Origin: Roseibium algicola
Lineage (GTDB): Bacteria; Pseudomonadota; Alphaproteobacteria; Rhizobiales; Stappiaceae
NCBI RefSeq assembly: GCF_001999245.1
Contig: NZ_CP019630.1
Span: 3,749,001 to 3,813,000, forward strand
Reading direction: 5' to 3'
Length of the DNA stretch: 64,000 nucleotides
The position numbers and the translations under genes were made by a program. The notes beneath the pieces are model-generated. The model was not told where the DNA came from. It saw only the letters and a list, made by a program, of their open reading frames with translations, and did not search any database. Shown piece by piece: positions 42,186 to 51,604 of the stretch (position 1 is its first letter; every line of letters starts with the position of its first letter).

Positions 42186-43728
42186 GGGCATCTCCCAGCG
42201 TGATCATGTGGCCGGCGGAAATCGCCGAGACCAGCTTGCGGCTGCGGATCAGGCCGGCTGCCGTTTCCAGGTCCGGTGCCATGTAGCGGTCCTTTTCCAG
42301 GGAGGGAACGACACCGCGAAGAGTGCCCATCACCGTTTGCAGCGAAGCGCTGGTCTTCAGCGGGGCGCGGTGCTCGATGCCTTCGGCGGCACACAGAAGT
42401 TCCACACCCAAGATCTGGCTGAGGTTGGCGTTCATGCGGGCAAGACGGCGAGCTCCGTGGGCGGCCATGGAAACATGGTCTTCCTGGTTGGCACTGGTCG
42501 GCGTGGAATCCGTCGAGCACGGATTGGCGAGATGCTTGTTCTCGCTCATCAGGGCGGCGGTCGTCACTTCCGCGATCATCATGCCCGAGTTCAGGCCCGG
42601 ATCCTTGGCGAGGAACGGCGGCAGGTCGAAGGAAAGCGTCGGGTCGACCATGAGCGCGACACGGCGCTGGGAAATCGCACCGAGTTCGGCAATGGCGAGT
42701 GCAATCTGGTCGGCAGCAAAGGCAACCGGTTCGGCATGGAAATTGCCACCGGAAACGATCCGGTCGGCATCGATCAGTACCAGCGGATTGTCGGTTGCCG
42801 CATTGGCTTCGATCTCGAGCGTGCGGGCCGCCATGCGGAGCAGATCGACACAGGCACCGGCAACCTGGGGCTGACAGCGGATGCAGTAAGGGTCCTGCAC
42901 GCGGGTGTCGCCCTCGCGGTGGCTTTCGCGGATTTCCGAGCCGTCCATGATTGCGCGCATGGCCCTTGCCACTTCGATCTGGCCGCGATGGCCGCGCAGC
43001 TCATGGATTTCCGGCAGGAGCGGTGCGGTCGAGCCCATGATGGCGTCGGTGGAAAGGCTGGCGGTCATCAGGGTCGCTTCAGCCAGACGCCAGGCGTCGA
43101 TCAGGCCGGTGAGCGCACAGGCGGTCGAAAACTGCGTGCCGTTGATCAGCCCCAGGCCTTCCTTGGGGCCAAGCACGACCGGGGTCAGGCCCGCCTTGGC
43201 AAGGGCTTCACCACCGGGCATGCGCGTGCCGCCGAAATCAGCTTCACCTTCACCGATCAGGACAGCCGTCATATGGGCCAGCGGCGCAAGATCGCCGGAT
43301 GCACCGACAGACCCTTGCGAGGGAACCATCGGCGTGACGTTTCTTTCCAGGCAATCCTCGATCAGTTTCATCACTTCGAAGCGAACACCGGAGGCACCGC
43401 GGCCAAGCGAGAGCAGCTTCAGCACCATCATCAGGCGTGTGGTGGTCTTGTCGAGCGGTTCGCCGACGCCGCAACAATGGGAAAGGATCAGGTTCCGCTG
43501 CAGGGTTGCAGTGTCTTCCGGGGCGATCTTGACGCTGGCCAGCTTGCCGAAGCCGGTGTTGACGCCGTAAACGGCCTCGCTGCCCCGGGCCGCCTTGGCA
43601 ACTCGTTCGGACGCAAGGTTGATCGCAGCTTCCGCCGCGCGGTCGATGCGCACTGGCAGCTCTTCCCGGTAGATGCGTTCCAGATCCGCCAGGGTCACGG
43701 AGCCCGGTGTCAGGGTAAGGGCGCTCAT
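42172..43728 (-). CDS. hutH: Histidine ammonia-lyase
   Basis: The 518-residue protein has the Ala143-Ser144-Gly145 triad in [13 protein letters not shown] that forms the MIO cofactor, the active-site YGVNTGFGK loop (54-62), and the conserved [16 protein letters not shown] and NQEDHVSMA segments. It removes ammonia from histidine to give urocanate. The start overlaps hutI (ATGA, 43725-43728). The C-terminus overlaps hutG by 14 to 20 bases, depending on that gene's start. Confidence 0.97.
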   Translation of the reverse strand: MSALTLTPGSVTLADLERIYREELPVRIDRAAEAAINLASERVAKAARGSEAVYGVNTGFGKLASVKIAPEDTATLQRNLILSHCCGVGEPLDKTTTRLMMVLKLLSLGRGASGVRFEVMKLIEDCLERNVTPMVPSQGSVGASGDLAPLAHMTAVLIGEGEADFGGTRMPGGEALAKAGLTPVVLGPKEGLGLINGTQFSTACALTGLIDAWRLAEATLMTASLSTDAIMGSTAPLLPEIHELRGHRGQIEVARAMRAIMDGSEIRESHREGDTRVQDPYCIRCQPQVAGACVDLLRMAARTLEIEANAATDNPLVLIDADRIVSGGNFHAEPVAFAADQIALAIAELGAISQRRVALMVDPTLSFDLPPFLAKDPGLNSGMMIAEVTTAALMSENKHLANPCSTDSTPTSANQEDHVSMAAHGARRLARMNANLSQILGVELLCAAEGIEHRAPLKTSASLQTVMGTLRGVVPSLEKDRYMAPDLETAAGLIRSRKLVSAISAGHMITLGDAHAAG

Positions 43729-44936
43729 TCAGAGCCTCCGAAAATGCGTTTGAAGAGGGAATTGAAGCCGATCCGGTAGGAAAGCTCCGCCGGGTGGCTG
43801 ACGTTCCAGACAGCCAGGTCCGCCCGTTTGCCGGGTGCCAGCGTGCCCTGATCGTCCAGACCAAGCGCCTTCGCCGCTTCGCGGGTGACGCCGGCCAGCG
43901 CTTCTTCCGGTGTCATGCGGAACAAGGTGCAGCCCATGTTCATGGTCAGGAGCAACGAGGCGAGGGGGGATGAACCCGGATTGCAGTCCGTTGCCAGCGC
44001 GACGGGCACATTGTGCTTGCGCAAAAGATCAAGCGGCGGGAACTGCGTTTCGCGCAAGGTGTAGAAAGCGCCCGGCAAAAGCACGGCAACAGACCCGCTT
44101 TCGGCCATCGCCTTGACGCCGGCTTCATCCAGGTATTCCAGATGGTCGGCGGAAAGGGCGCCATAGGAAGCGGCCAGGGCCGCGCCGTTCAGGTTGGACA
44201 GTTGCTCTGCATGCAGCTTCACCGGCAGGCCGATGTGCTTGGCCTTGTCGAACACCTTGCCGATCTGTTCCGGCGAAAAGGCGATGCCTTCGCAAAAACC
44301 GTCCACGGCATCCACCAGTCCCTCGGCATGAGCCGCTTCCAGCGTCGGCAGGCAGACCTTTTCCAGATAGAGGTCGGCCTTGTCCTTGTATTCGGCCGGA
44401 ATGGCATGGGCGCCCAGGAAGCTGGTCTTGACGGTGATCGGGCGCAGCTTGCCGATCTTGCGGGCGGTGCGCAGCATGCGCAGCTCCGTTTCCCGGTCGA
44501 GGCCATAGCCGGACTTGATCTCGATGGCGGTGACGCCCTCGGCGATCAGGGCATCGACACGCGGCAGGGCAGCTTCCAGCAGCTGCTTTTCGCTGGCTGC
44601 GCGCGTTGCCTTGACCGTGGAAACGATGCCGCCACCGGCCCGGGCAACTTCTTCGTACGTTGCACCTTGAAGGCGCATTTCGAATTCACGCGCCCGGTCG
44701 CCGCCGAAAACAACATGGGTATGACAGTCGATCAGCCCCGGGGTCACCAGCCGTCCGCCGATATCATCCGCGCTGAGCGACGCATAATGAGACGGCAGGT
44801 CTGCGGCCTTGCCGATCCAGGCGATCCGGCCACCTTCGATCACCAGCGCACCGTCCTCAATCAGGCCGTACGGCTCTCCGTTTGCGGTGAGCGTTGCCAG
44901 CTTGGCGTTTGTGAGGAGGCGTTTCAGCACGTCCAT
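43725..44936 (-). CDS. hutI: Imidazolonepropionase
   Basis: The 403-residue amidohydrolase-superfamily enzyme has [19 protein letters not shown] with the metal-binding HTH pair, [18 protein letters not shown] and [10 protein letters not shown] with the late aspartate. It opens the imidazolone ring to formiminoglutamate. The ATG at 44936 is adjacent to GGAG. A GTG at 44930 has the same GGAG at a better six-base spacing, so the true start could be two codons later. It is the first gene of hutIHGU, divergent from hutF. Confidence 0.95.
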   Translation of the reverse strand: MDVLKRLLTNAKLATLTANGEPYGLIEDGALVIEGGRIAWIGKAADLPSHYASLSADDIGGRLVTPGLIDCHTHVVFGGDRAREFEMRLQGATYEEVARAGGGIVSTVKATRAASEKQLLEAALPRVDALIAEGVTAIEIKSGYGLDRETELRMLRTARKIGKLRPITVKTSFLGAHAIPAEYKDKADLYLEKVCLPTLEAAHAEGLVDAVDGFCEGIAFSPEQIGKVFDKAKHIGLPVKLHAEQLSNLNGAALAASYGALSADHLEYLDEAGVKAMAESGSVAVLLPGAFYTLRETQFPPLDLLRKHNVPVALATDCNPGSSPLASLLLTMNMGCTLFRMTPEEALAGVTREAAKALGLDDQGTLAPGKRADLAVWNVSHPAELSYRIGFNSLFKRIFGGSE

Positions 44937-44965
44937 CTCCGGCTTGATTAGATTGCGATATAAGA

Positions 44966-44985
44966 TAATATGCATGCACATATTA
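44966..44985. promoter_or_regulatory. Candidate HutC operator in the hutI-hutF divergent promoter
   Basis: TAATATGCATGCACATATTA is an inverted repeat with perfect 7-bp arms (TAATATG/CATATTA) and a 6-bp centre, in an AT-rich 74-bp gap between hutI and hutF. A GntR/UTRA regulator gene (hutC) is next to hutF. Position and symmetry make it the best operator candidate for urocanate-responsive control of both directions. Confidence 0.65.
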
Positions 44986-45010
44986 ACGTGTCAACGGAGG
45001 AAAAGACGAC

Positions 45011-46390
45011 ATGTCGACAGTTTCTGGCGCGACGGTTTTTGCGGAAAAGGCGCTTCTGGCCGACGGCTGGGCGGAAAATGTCGCTGTCTCGATCGGTCCG
45101 GACGGCCGGATCGCCTCGGTTGAAAGAGATACGCAGCCAATCGGCGAACGCGTCGGCATTCTTCTGCCGGCCCCGGTCAACCTGCACAGCCACGCCTTCC
45201 AGCGGGCCATGGCGGGCATGAGCGAGCGGCGCGGTAGCGAAAGCCGCGACAGTTTCTGGACCTGGCGCCAGATCATGTTCCGCTTTCTGGACGCCCTGAC
45301 GCCGGAAGATGTGGAGGCGATTGCCGCCTTCGTGCAGATGGAAATGCTGGAGGCGGGTTATGCCGCCGTTGGCGAGTTCCACTATCTGCATCATCAGCCG
45401 GGCGGTGCGCCCTACGCCAACCTGGCGGAAATGTCGGACCGCATCATGGCGGCCGCTTCAGATACCGGCATCGGCCTTACGCATCTGCCGGTTCATTACC
45501 AGTTCGGCGGCTGCGACGGACGCCCATTGGCTGCCGGACAGATCCGCTTTGGCAACGACTTCGACCGTTTCCAGAAACTTCACGAGCTTGCGTCTGAGGC
45601 GCTCAAGTCCCTGCCGGATGATGCGGTTATCGGCGTTGCCCCGCATTCACTTAGGGCGGTGGATGCCGACAGTCTGAAGAAGGCCGTTGCCCTTGCCGGC
45701 GGCAACCCGCTGCACATGCATCTTGCCGAGCAGATCCCGGAAGTGGAAGAGGTTCTGGCGGCCACGGGGCAGCGCCCCGTGGAATGGCTGCTTGCCAACC
45801 ACGCGGTTTCAGAAAACTGGTGCCTGATCCACTGCACGCAGATGACCTCGCAGGAGACCGCCGGTCTTGCTGCGACCGGGGCCGTCGCGGGGCTTTGTCC
45901 GATCACCGAATCCAGCCTCGGCGACGGGATCTTCGACGGCGTCGACTACCTGGCCGCGGGCGGCCGCTTCGGCGTCGGCTCGGATTCCAACATCCGCATC
46001 GCGCTCTCCGAAGAGCTGCGCACGCTGGAATATTCCCAGCGCCTGCGGGATACCTGCCGGGCTTCTGTTGCAACGAAGGAAAAGTCCACCGGTCGGGTCC
46101 TCTTCGACAGCGTCGTGGCCGGTGGCGCGCAGGCGGCGGGGCGTGCGGCGGGCAGGATATTGGAAGGATCGCTCGCCGATCTCGTCGCACTGGATGGCAC
46201 CGCCATCGACCTGGAAGGCCGGGAAGGCGACGAAATTCTTGATGCCTGGATCTTTGCCGGTGACGACCGGATGGTCGCTGAGGTCTGGTCCGCCGGCCGG
46301 CATGTTGTTTCCGGCGGAAACCATGTAAAAGGCAACGCCATCCGCGCGAAATACCGGGCCACCATGGCCTCGTTGCGCGCCAGACTTTGA
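45011..46390 (+). CDS. hutF: Formiminoglutamate deiminase
   Basis: The 459-residue amidohydrolase has PAPVNLHSHAFQRAMAG (metal histidines, about 53-69), EFHYLHHQP, VAPHSLRAV, HMHLAEQ and GVGSDSNIRI. These are HutF signatures within the cytosine-deaminase-like branch. It converts N-formimino-glutamate to N-formylglutamate and ammonia, so histidine is degraded by the five-step route with HutG. It is divergent from hutIHGU and 25 bp before hutC. GGAGGAAAAGACGAC precedes the ATG. Confidence 0.95.
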   Translation: MSTVSGATVFAEKALLADGWAENVAVSIGPDGRIASVERDTQPIGERVGILLPAPVNLHSHAFQRAMAGMSERRGSESRDSFWTWRQIMFRFLDALTPEDVEAIAAFVQMEMLEAGYAAVGEFHYLHHQPGGAPYANLAEMSDRIMAAASDTGIGLTHLPVHYQFGGCDGRPLAAGQIRFGNDFDRFQKLHELASEALKSLPDDAVIGVAPHSLRAVDADSLKKAVALAGGNPLHMHLAEQIPEVEEVLAATGQRPVEWLLANHAVSENWCLIHCTQMTSQETAGLAATGAVAGLCPITESSLGDGIFDGVDYLAAGGRFGVGSDSNIRIALSEELRTLEYSQRLRDTCRASVATKEKSTGRVLFDSVVAGGAQAAGRAAGRILEGSLADLVALDGTAIDLEGREGDEILDAWIFAGDDRMVAEVWSAGRHVVSGGNHVKGNAIRAKYRATMASLRARL

Positions 46391-46415
46391 AGAACGACTT
46401 GAACGGGTAGACGAC

Positions 46416-47117
46416 TTGGCGCTTGCGGACACAAATTCCTGGACGGGCATTCGCGAAGAACTCCTTCGGCGGATCCATGACCGGATCTGGCAGCCGGGGG
46501 AGCAGATCCCCCATGAGGCCGATCTTGCGGAAGAGTTCGGCTGCGCCCGCACCACCGTCAACCGTGCTCTCCGGGACTTGGCCGAAAGCGGGCTTGTGGT
46601 GCGCAAGCGCCGGGCGGGAACGCGTGTTGCGCTCAACCCGCCTCAGCGCGCGACGCTCACCATTCCGATCCTGCGTGAAGAAGTCGAAGCGCTTGGCCGC
46701 ACCTACCGGCACAGCCTTCTGGAAAAGGATCTCCGGCCCCTGCCGCCCATGTTGCACGGCGCGTTCCAGGTGACGCTCGGCGCGGATGTCCTGTTTTTAA
46801 AGACGCTGCACTTTGCAGACGACCGGCCTTATGCCTTCGAAGAACGCTACATCAACCTGGAAGCAGCTCCTGCTGCGCGTGACATGACGTTCGAGGACGT
46901 CAGCGCCAACGAGTGGCTGGTGCACAACGCGCCCTACAGCCACGGCGACATTTCCTTCTTCGCCGTCAATGCCGACAAGACCCTGTCGCGCAAACTGGAT
47001 GCCTCCACGGGCGCAGCCCTCTTTGCGATGGAACGCATCACCTGGACCGGCCCCCTGCCGATCACCCATGTCCGCCTGATCTTCGCCCCGGGCTACCGGA
47101 TGCGGACGGAGATCTGA
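46416..47117 (+). CDS. hutC: HutC-type GntR/UTRA repressor
   Basis: The 233-residue protein has an N-terminal winged helix of the GntR type (LRRIHDRIWQPGEQIPHEAD, ARTTVNRALRDLAESGLVV) and a C-terminal UTRA effector domain (TYRHSLLEKDLRPLP, RPYAFEERYINLEAAP). HutC proteins bind urocanate and repress hut genes. The gene follows hutF by 25 bp and starts with TTG; I see no better start. The palindrome at 44966 is the probable target. Confidence 0.9.
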   Translation: MALADTNSWTGIREELLRRIHDRIWQPGEQIPHEADLAEEFGCARTTVNRALRDLAESGLVVRKRRAGTRVALNPPQRATLTIPILREEVEALGRTYRHSLLEKDLRPLPPMLHGAFQVTLGADVLFLKTLHFADDRPYAFEERYINLEAAPAARDMTFEDVSANEWLVHNAPYSHGDISFFAVNADKTLSRKLDASTGAALFAMERITWTGPLPITHVRLIFAPGYRMRTEI

Positions 47118-47339
47118 ACGGGGAGGGGCGTTTTCCGACGTCTCCAGCAAGGTTGTTCAAATACCGGCCGGGTATGGCTCCGCTCATTGCGATTGCGCCC
47201 CTTAGAGTTGTAACTGGGTCGGCAATCAATTAGGGTTGGATTCTGAAAGTTTGTTAACTAGTTGATTTATTTTAATTTTCGGATTGGAAAACAATTTCTG
47301 TCCTGACCAGCCCGAGCAATAGAGGGGTTGAAGAAAATC
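47118..47339. other. AT-rich spacer upstream of the Tse3-like gene
   Basis: This region between hutC and the effector gene is clearly richer in A and T (especially 47215-47300) than the rest of the window. No gene or perfect repeat is evident. The composition shift at the border suggests the effector, immunity and unknown genes arrived as a unit. Confidence 0.5.
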
Positions 47340-48611
47340 ATGACTGTTGTTGGCGATGAGGTCATCAAACTCCTGGAACTGGGAGATGTCTTCCGATGGG
47401 TTACCGACGGGGAGCGGGCAAAAGCTCTGGAACTTCTTGAACGTGACACGAGGTTCGATGCAACAATCACGCAATTGCAATCTGGGAAAGTTCTGAGAGA
47501 TTTTTTTACAAGGTACTTCAATCAGCAAAGTGCTCCTTCGCTTTACGACGCGGTAATGCTGATGGCAGCGAAAGCCGGGCCCGTCTCAGTTTCCAGTATC
47601 GAAAACAACCTGGCTGGTTTCTTCTTTTTCGACCGGGATGCAGCAATCCTCAACGCGCAATTTGGCAATCCGGCAAAGGTGTTCGGGCTTGCAAACGATC
47701 TTGCCGACAGCATGCGCAAGTACGGCTTGCTTTCGATCAGCACCAAGAAACCCATCACCAGTGCGACTATTCCCTCAAGCGCATCTGCGTCTTTCTCAGG
47801 CAGCGGTGCAACGGGACGTGACATCTTCAATCACCGCGTTTCTGCGTTTGACCAGGCACGCATCCTTTATGAGCAGAAGACAAATCCGCAAGGTGATCCT
47901 GGCGCATCCGGTCCCGTGTCGCGCAGCTACTCCAATCCGCTCTGGAATGGTCTGACTGTTCCCAGTTCCGCCAGTGAACGTCTTCGGCAGGCCGCGCGCA
48001 TTACGAGTTTGCCGATCTCCACATTGTTTGAGCCGATTTACCTGAACGGTCGCCCGTCTCGGGGAGCCGTGATGAACGCTGCTGCAAAAACCTATAATCT
48101 GACGCCGGAAGTCATTGGAGCGATCGTCTTGGCGGAACAGCGTGATCAATCTCAAAACGAAGACATGCTGGACTACACCGCGGCGACGCATTCGGTCTCA
48201 AGGCGCACAACCTCTGTAGGCCTTGGTCAGGTGCGTGACGACACTGTCGCGCGTACGGATCTGTTCTCCGGGTTGCTTGAACACAAACGGAGGCAAGGTC
48301 TCGACGGCGCGCAGATCGCGACGCTTCTGACGTGCGACGAGTTCAATATCTTCGCTGTTGCGAAATACATCAGGTATGTTGCCAATCTCGTCGGCAAAAA
48401 GACAAAAACGGACTTGCCAAGAACCGCCGCTGCGTTTCCCGGCATCAATTTTGCCGCCTATGCGCAGCATGCCAGGAACTGGCCTGCGGACAACGTTGCG
48501 GCGCTTGGGTCCGAATACACCTCACGGCCGTGGGACGACAGGGTGACCGGTTGGGGAAGCTTTGTCGGTGAAGCTCATTCCGACATGTCAGGCGCCAAGA
48601 TATCATGGTGA
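47340..48611 (+). CDS. Tse3-like type VI secretion muramidase effector
   Basis: The 423-residue protein has a C-terminal lysozyme-like domain that closely resembles the type VI effector Tse3. It includes KTYNLTPEVIGAIVLAEQRD with the catalytic glutamate (E266), RRTTSVGLGQVRDDT, TCDEFNIFAVAKYIRYVANL and ASEYTSRPWDD-like ends (GSEYTSRPWDD here). Acidic residues after the glutamate (D269, E274, D275) fit the calcium sites of that family. No Sec signal is present, as expected for a type VI substrate. I chose ATG 47340; a TTG at 47328 lies too close to its GAGGGG. The upstream 120 bp are AT-rich. No secretion apparatus genes are in the window. Confidence 0.8.
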   Translation: MTVVGDEVIKLLELGDVFRWVTDGERAKALELLERDTRFDATITQLQSGKVLRDFFTRYFNQQSAPSLYDAVMLMAAKAGPVSVSSIENNLAGFFFFDRDAAILNAQFGNPAKVFGLANDLADSMRKYGLLSISTKKPITSATIPSSASASFSGSGATGRDIFNHRVSAFDQARILYEQKTNPQGDPGASGPVSRSYSNPLWNGLTVPSSASERLRQAARITSLPISTLFEPIYLNGRPSRGAVMNAAAKTYNLTPEVIGAIVLAEQRDQSQNEDMLDYTAATHSVSRRTTSVGLGQVRDDTVARTDLFSGLLEHKRRQGLDGAQIATLLTCDEFNIFAVAKYIRYVANLVGKKTKTDLPRTAAAFPGINFAAYAQHARNWPADNVAALGSEYTSRPWDDRVTGWGSFVGEAHSDMSGAKISW

Positions 48612-49051
48612 AGTGGCTGAAAATATTTCCCTTTCTGGTTCCGTTTATTTTGGCGTCCTGCAATGCCGAGCAGCAAAGAGTGATTGAGATGAAGACTGAA
48701 GTTGTCGACGGCCTGCAGTTTGGCGTACCCGAAGGACGCAAGGTCGAAACAGGTGCCGATCACATTCTGCTTTTGCCGGAACAGGCTCTGCGCGAGGTCG
48801 ATGAAATCGCCATTTGGACCACCGCGCCGCAGCCGGTCGCCGGCGGGGTCGACACCGAAGGGGCCGATCCCGCCCCGCACACCTTGACGACAGTCGAAGG
48901 CGGCATGGGCGGCCCGGAATATACCCTCACCATTCCCAAACATATTGCAGACCGTCAGGCCTATGTCCGCGCCTATATCCAGTCGGAAGGCGGAACACCG
49001 GCGTTCGACGAGGCGTGGCAGGTTTGGGAAAGCCTGGCGGCCGAGAAGTAA
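48605..49051 (+). CDS. Lipoprotein, probable cognate immunity protein of the Tse3-like effector
   Basis: The 148-residue protein has a lipoprotein signal with the lipobox LASC (PFLVPFILASCNAE, Cys18 or so) and a compact acidic beta-rich domain (residues 25-140) ending AWQVWESLAAEK. It overlaps the effector stop by seven bases. An acidic lipoprotein translated together with a peptidoglycan hydrolase is the expected form of a periplasmic Tsi3-type immunity protein. The pairing is strong from context; homology to Tsi3 is plausible but I cannot verify it. Confidence 0.72.
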   Translation: MVKWLKIFPFLVPFILASCNAEQQRVIEMKTEVVDGLQFGVPEGRKVETGADHILLLPEQALREVDEIAIWTTAPQPVAGGVDTEGADPAPHTLTTVEGGMGGPEYTLTIPKHIADRQAYVRAYIQSEGGTPAFDEAWQVWESLAAEK

Positions 49052-49194
49052 CCGACAGGGTCTCCGTAGGAAGTGAGGGAGGGGCTCTGCGCACCCCTCA
49101 ACACGCACAAGATGAATATTTCTGTGTTCGCTTTTTGATCGGTGCCGCCTTCTGCACGTCCTGAGCAGTCGCCTAAGGCCAGCAGTAGCCCGTC

Positions 49195-50265
49195 TTAGAA
49201 GGACGGGATACCGACAGCTTCCTTGGCTTTGTCCGTGAGGGTGTCCTTTACTGCATCCACAATGTCTTCCTTGAGCGGTGTCTCGTGGATATTGCGTTCC
49301 AGCAAACGGCTGGAAGACAATTCCCGTGCGAGATAGAATGCAACGGCGCGTCCGCCAAAACCCTTCGAGAAGTTGGCTTTCTGCTGATAGATCGGGTTGC
49401 CTCCCCGCAGACCATAACGGCGTGCGCGTTCCATCAGGCCCATCACGAACTGGTAACGCTGCAGACCGCTCATCTGGCGACCATGTTCGAGACCGGCATT
49501 GTAGAAGAACCTCTCTCCCGGGACCTTGTCGTGAAGCGCGTAGTCGTGCCCTGGAAAGAGCGCCGCCGCTACGCCGTTTGCGAACCCTTCATAATACTTC
49601 TTGCGCAGCTTACGAACCCGCTCGTTTTCCGGATGGAGTTCCTTGAGGGGCTTGAGCAAGGTCTTCAAGAGCGCCTTGTGCGGCGTGAGGAGCCCGCCGC
49701 CACCGTCAATCGCCTCGCCCACGAGAAATCCCGTCAATTCCTTTTGCAGATCGAAATCCTGCGAGTTCGGGACGTGGTTCTGGACGCGGCGGTAAATCAT
49801 TTCGCGTGCCTGGACGACGAGTTTTTCACCCTCCGGAATGTCGATATTGCGGTTGTCCCATCGTCGGTCGAGGATGGTGCGGCGCTGACGGCGCTCCTCC
49901 TGCCTGTGCGCGCGTTCCACCACATCGCCGATCAGCGCATCCCGGAACGGAGCCAGGATAAGTCCAGGCTTTGCGCCATCGAACATGAAGTTGAAGCCGC
50001 GAGGACCAGGCTTGTGGCAGCCGACGTATTCTCTCAGGTACCAGTTGATCTCGGCGGGGTCATAGGTCTCGAAGTTGGCATAGGCCACTTCTTCGGCAGG
50101 GATGCCGTCGCAGAACTTGCCGATCGTCTCCCAGCTGTCGCCGGCGCCGACAGGCATAACGACCCCGCACCTCACCCAGACACCGTCGCGCTTTTGTTCC
50201 ACACGGTTGTGGGGAAAGTAGTTCCTGGGGATGGGGTTCTTTGGTTTTCTGATTTGAACGTGCAT
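49195..50265 (-). CDS. Protein of unknown function next to the effector pair
   Basis: The 356-residue protein has no signal peptide or membrane segment. The N-terminus is basic and proline-rich (MHVQIRKPKNPIPRNYFPHN), a central region has GAGDSWETIGKFCDGIPAEE, and the C-terminal half is helical and rich in Lys/Arg and Glu (ENERVRKLRKKYYEGFANGV, RGGNPIYQQKANFSKGFGG). I do not recognise a family. It is convergent with the immunity gene, with 143 bp between. Its 5' side is a 330-bp non-coding region. It may be part of the same mobile effector island. Confidence 0.65.
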   Translation of the reverse strand: MHVQIRKPKNPIPRNYFPHNRVEQKRDGVWVRCGVVMPVGAGDSWETIGKFCDGIPAEEVAYANFETYDPAEINWYLREYVGCHKPGPRGFNFMFDGAKPGLILAPFRDALIGDVVERAHRQEERRQRRTILDRRWDNRNIDIPEGEKLVVQAREMIYRRVQNHVPNSQDFDLQKELTGFLVGEAIDGGGGLLTPHKALLKTLLKPLKELHPENERVRKLRKKYYEGFANGVAAALFPGHDYALHDKVPGERFFYNAGLEHGRQMSGLQRYQFVMGLMERARRYGLRGGNPIYQQKANFSKGFGGRAVAFYLARELSSSRLLERNIHETPLKEDIVDAVKDTLTDKAKEAVGIPSF

Positions 50266-50595
50266 CAGATTTACACCTCTTTTTCGGTATCACTTGAGTT
50301 CTCGTTGAGAGGCTGGATATCACGCGTCCTGCAGGTCGCACTTGTGCGGCATGTCACTTGACTTGAAGGCGGCGGTTTTGAGTTTTGGGGTAAGGTTTTG
50401 GCCATTTTTTGAGGGCTCAGGGGGAGGGTATGATGCCCCCTCCACCGGTATTCCGGGTGGGTCACGGCGTGGCTGCGCGGTAAGATCCGGGCCCTGGATA
50501 ACCTATTGCCTTGGGCGCTTTGCCGTATTCAAAAACTCAGACTATTGCGCTCTTGTGCACGCGTCATTGCTTGCTCTGGCAGGCAGGATTGCAGA
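50266..50595. other. Non-coding region upstream of the unknown gene
   Basis: This 330-bp gap lies between the unknown minus-strand gene and the end of the LysR gene. It has two short dyads near 50410-50465 (AGGGGG...CCCCCT and CACCGG...CCGGGTG) and no convincing ORF. An open frame at 50342-50665 has arginine/glycine-rich shadow character and overlaps the LysR gene on the other strand. I see no RNA gene. Confidence 0.5.
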
Positions 50596-51474
50596 TCAGC
50601 GCGTAGAAGCCCGCTCTTTCTGGATCCAGTCCAAAAACACCTTGGAGGCAGGTGTTTCCGCGTAAGGTGGCGGGGTCCGGACGAAGTAGGCTTCACTCAG
50701 GGGCGCCTGATGTTCAAAGGGACGAACAAGGTCACCGCTTTGGAGGAGGTCACCGACGAGCGTGTCATGTGCGAGGACGAGGCCCGCACCGTTCAAGGCT
50801 GCCGAAATCGCGATCACATAGGTCGACGCCAGATTGACTTCGGCTTCCCTTGCAAAGGACCTGCCTTGCGAGTTCATCCAACCGGACCAGGAGCCGGTGA
50901 TGCCCGCGCAGTCGAACAGCCTGCCGCTCTCCAGTGAGCGCTCTTCTTCAGGCAGGCCGGGTGAGCATACCGGATAGCATTTTTCCTCGGCAAGCCGAAT
51001 GGCGGCGGTCGGCATGTCCTCCGGACGGGCGAAGCGGATTTCCAGAGAGGCATCGGCCGCGCGCTTTTCGGTGTCCCAGATCGATGTCACGATATTGAGC
51101 GTCAGCCAGGGAAATTCTTCGTAAAGCCGGCGAAGGCGCGGGGCCAGCCAATAGACGGAAAAGGCCAGATTGCACTGAAGCGTCAGGTTGCGCCCCAGGT
51201 CACTGCCGGTGACAAGCTGCGTGCTCCTTGTGATCAGGTCGAAGGCTTCACGCAGGCTCGGCAGATAGGTTTCCCCTTCGAGCGTCAGTTCCAGGGCACG
51301 CGTCTTGCGCACAAAAAGACTGCAGCCGAGCAAGGTCTCGAGGCTGCGTACATGCTGGCTGACCGCGGACTGGGTCAGGTTCAATTCCTGCGAGGCACGG
51401 GTGAAGCTGAGATGGCGCGCAGTTGCCTCGAATGCCCGCAACCAGGCCAGCGGAGGCAATCCAACCGTCTTCAT
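50596..51474 (-). CDS. LysR-family regulator (GcvA-like)
   Basis: The 292-residue protein has an N-terminal LysR helix-turn-helix (HLSFTRASQELNLTQSAVSQHVRSLE, about 21-46) and a substrate-binding-protein-like effector domain from about 90 (LTLQCNLAFSVYWLAPRLRRLYEEFP). The TQSAVSQHVRSLE region and WLAPRLRRF pattern are GcvA-type. It is divergent from the class II aldolase gene with a 130-bp promoter gap, so it probably controls the aldolase and binding-protein genes. Confidence 0.9.
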   Translation of the reverse strand: MKTVGLPPLAWLRAFEATARHLSFTRASQELNLTQSAVSQHVRSLETLLGCSLFVRKTRALELTLEGETYLPSLREAFDLITRSTQLVTGSDLGRNLTLQCNLAFSVYWLAPRLRRLYEEFPWLTLNIVTSIWDTEKRAADASLEIRFARPEDMPTAAIRLAEEKCYPVCSPGLPEEERSLESGRLFDCAGITGSWSGWMNSQGRSFAREAEVNLASTYVIAISAALNGAGLVLAHDTLVGDLLQSGDLVRPFEHQAPLSEAYFVRTPPPYAETPASKVFLDWIQKERASTR

Positions 51475-51512
51475 GCGTGCACCTCACTCATTCATCAACT
51501 GACATAATGTGT

Positions 51513-51527
51513 ATTAATTTTATTAAT
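51513..51527. promoter_or_regulatory. Candidate LysR binding site
   Basis: ATTAATTTTATTAAT is a 15-bp AT-rich dyad (TTAAT-N3-ATTAA) in the LysR-aldolase divergent promoter, 78 bp before the aldolase ATG. LysR sites are typically T-N11-A dyads in such a position. This is weak evidence because the repeat is simple and AT-rich. Confidence 0.4.
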
Positions 51528-51604
51528 GCAACGCCATCGAATATATTGTTTGTCAATGTTGGAAGCGCTCCCTAGCGTCGAAGAGAAAGCGAGGGAGACA
51601 GTGC

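Noticed and set aside
42184..43779. A 531-codon antisense frame across hutH.
   Set aside because: It is mirror coding of hutH, whose MIO triad and overlaps leave no doubt about the real strand.
50342..50665. A 107-codon open frame near the LysR gene.
   Set aside because: It has no family features and poor start context, and it overlaps the 3' end of the LysR gene on the other strand. I treat the region as non-coding.
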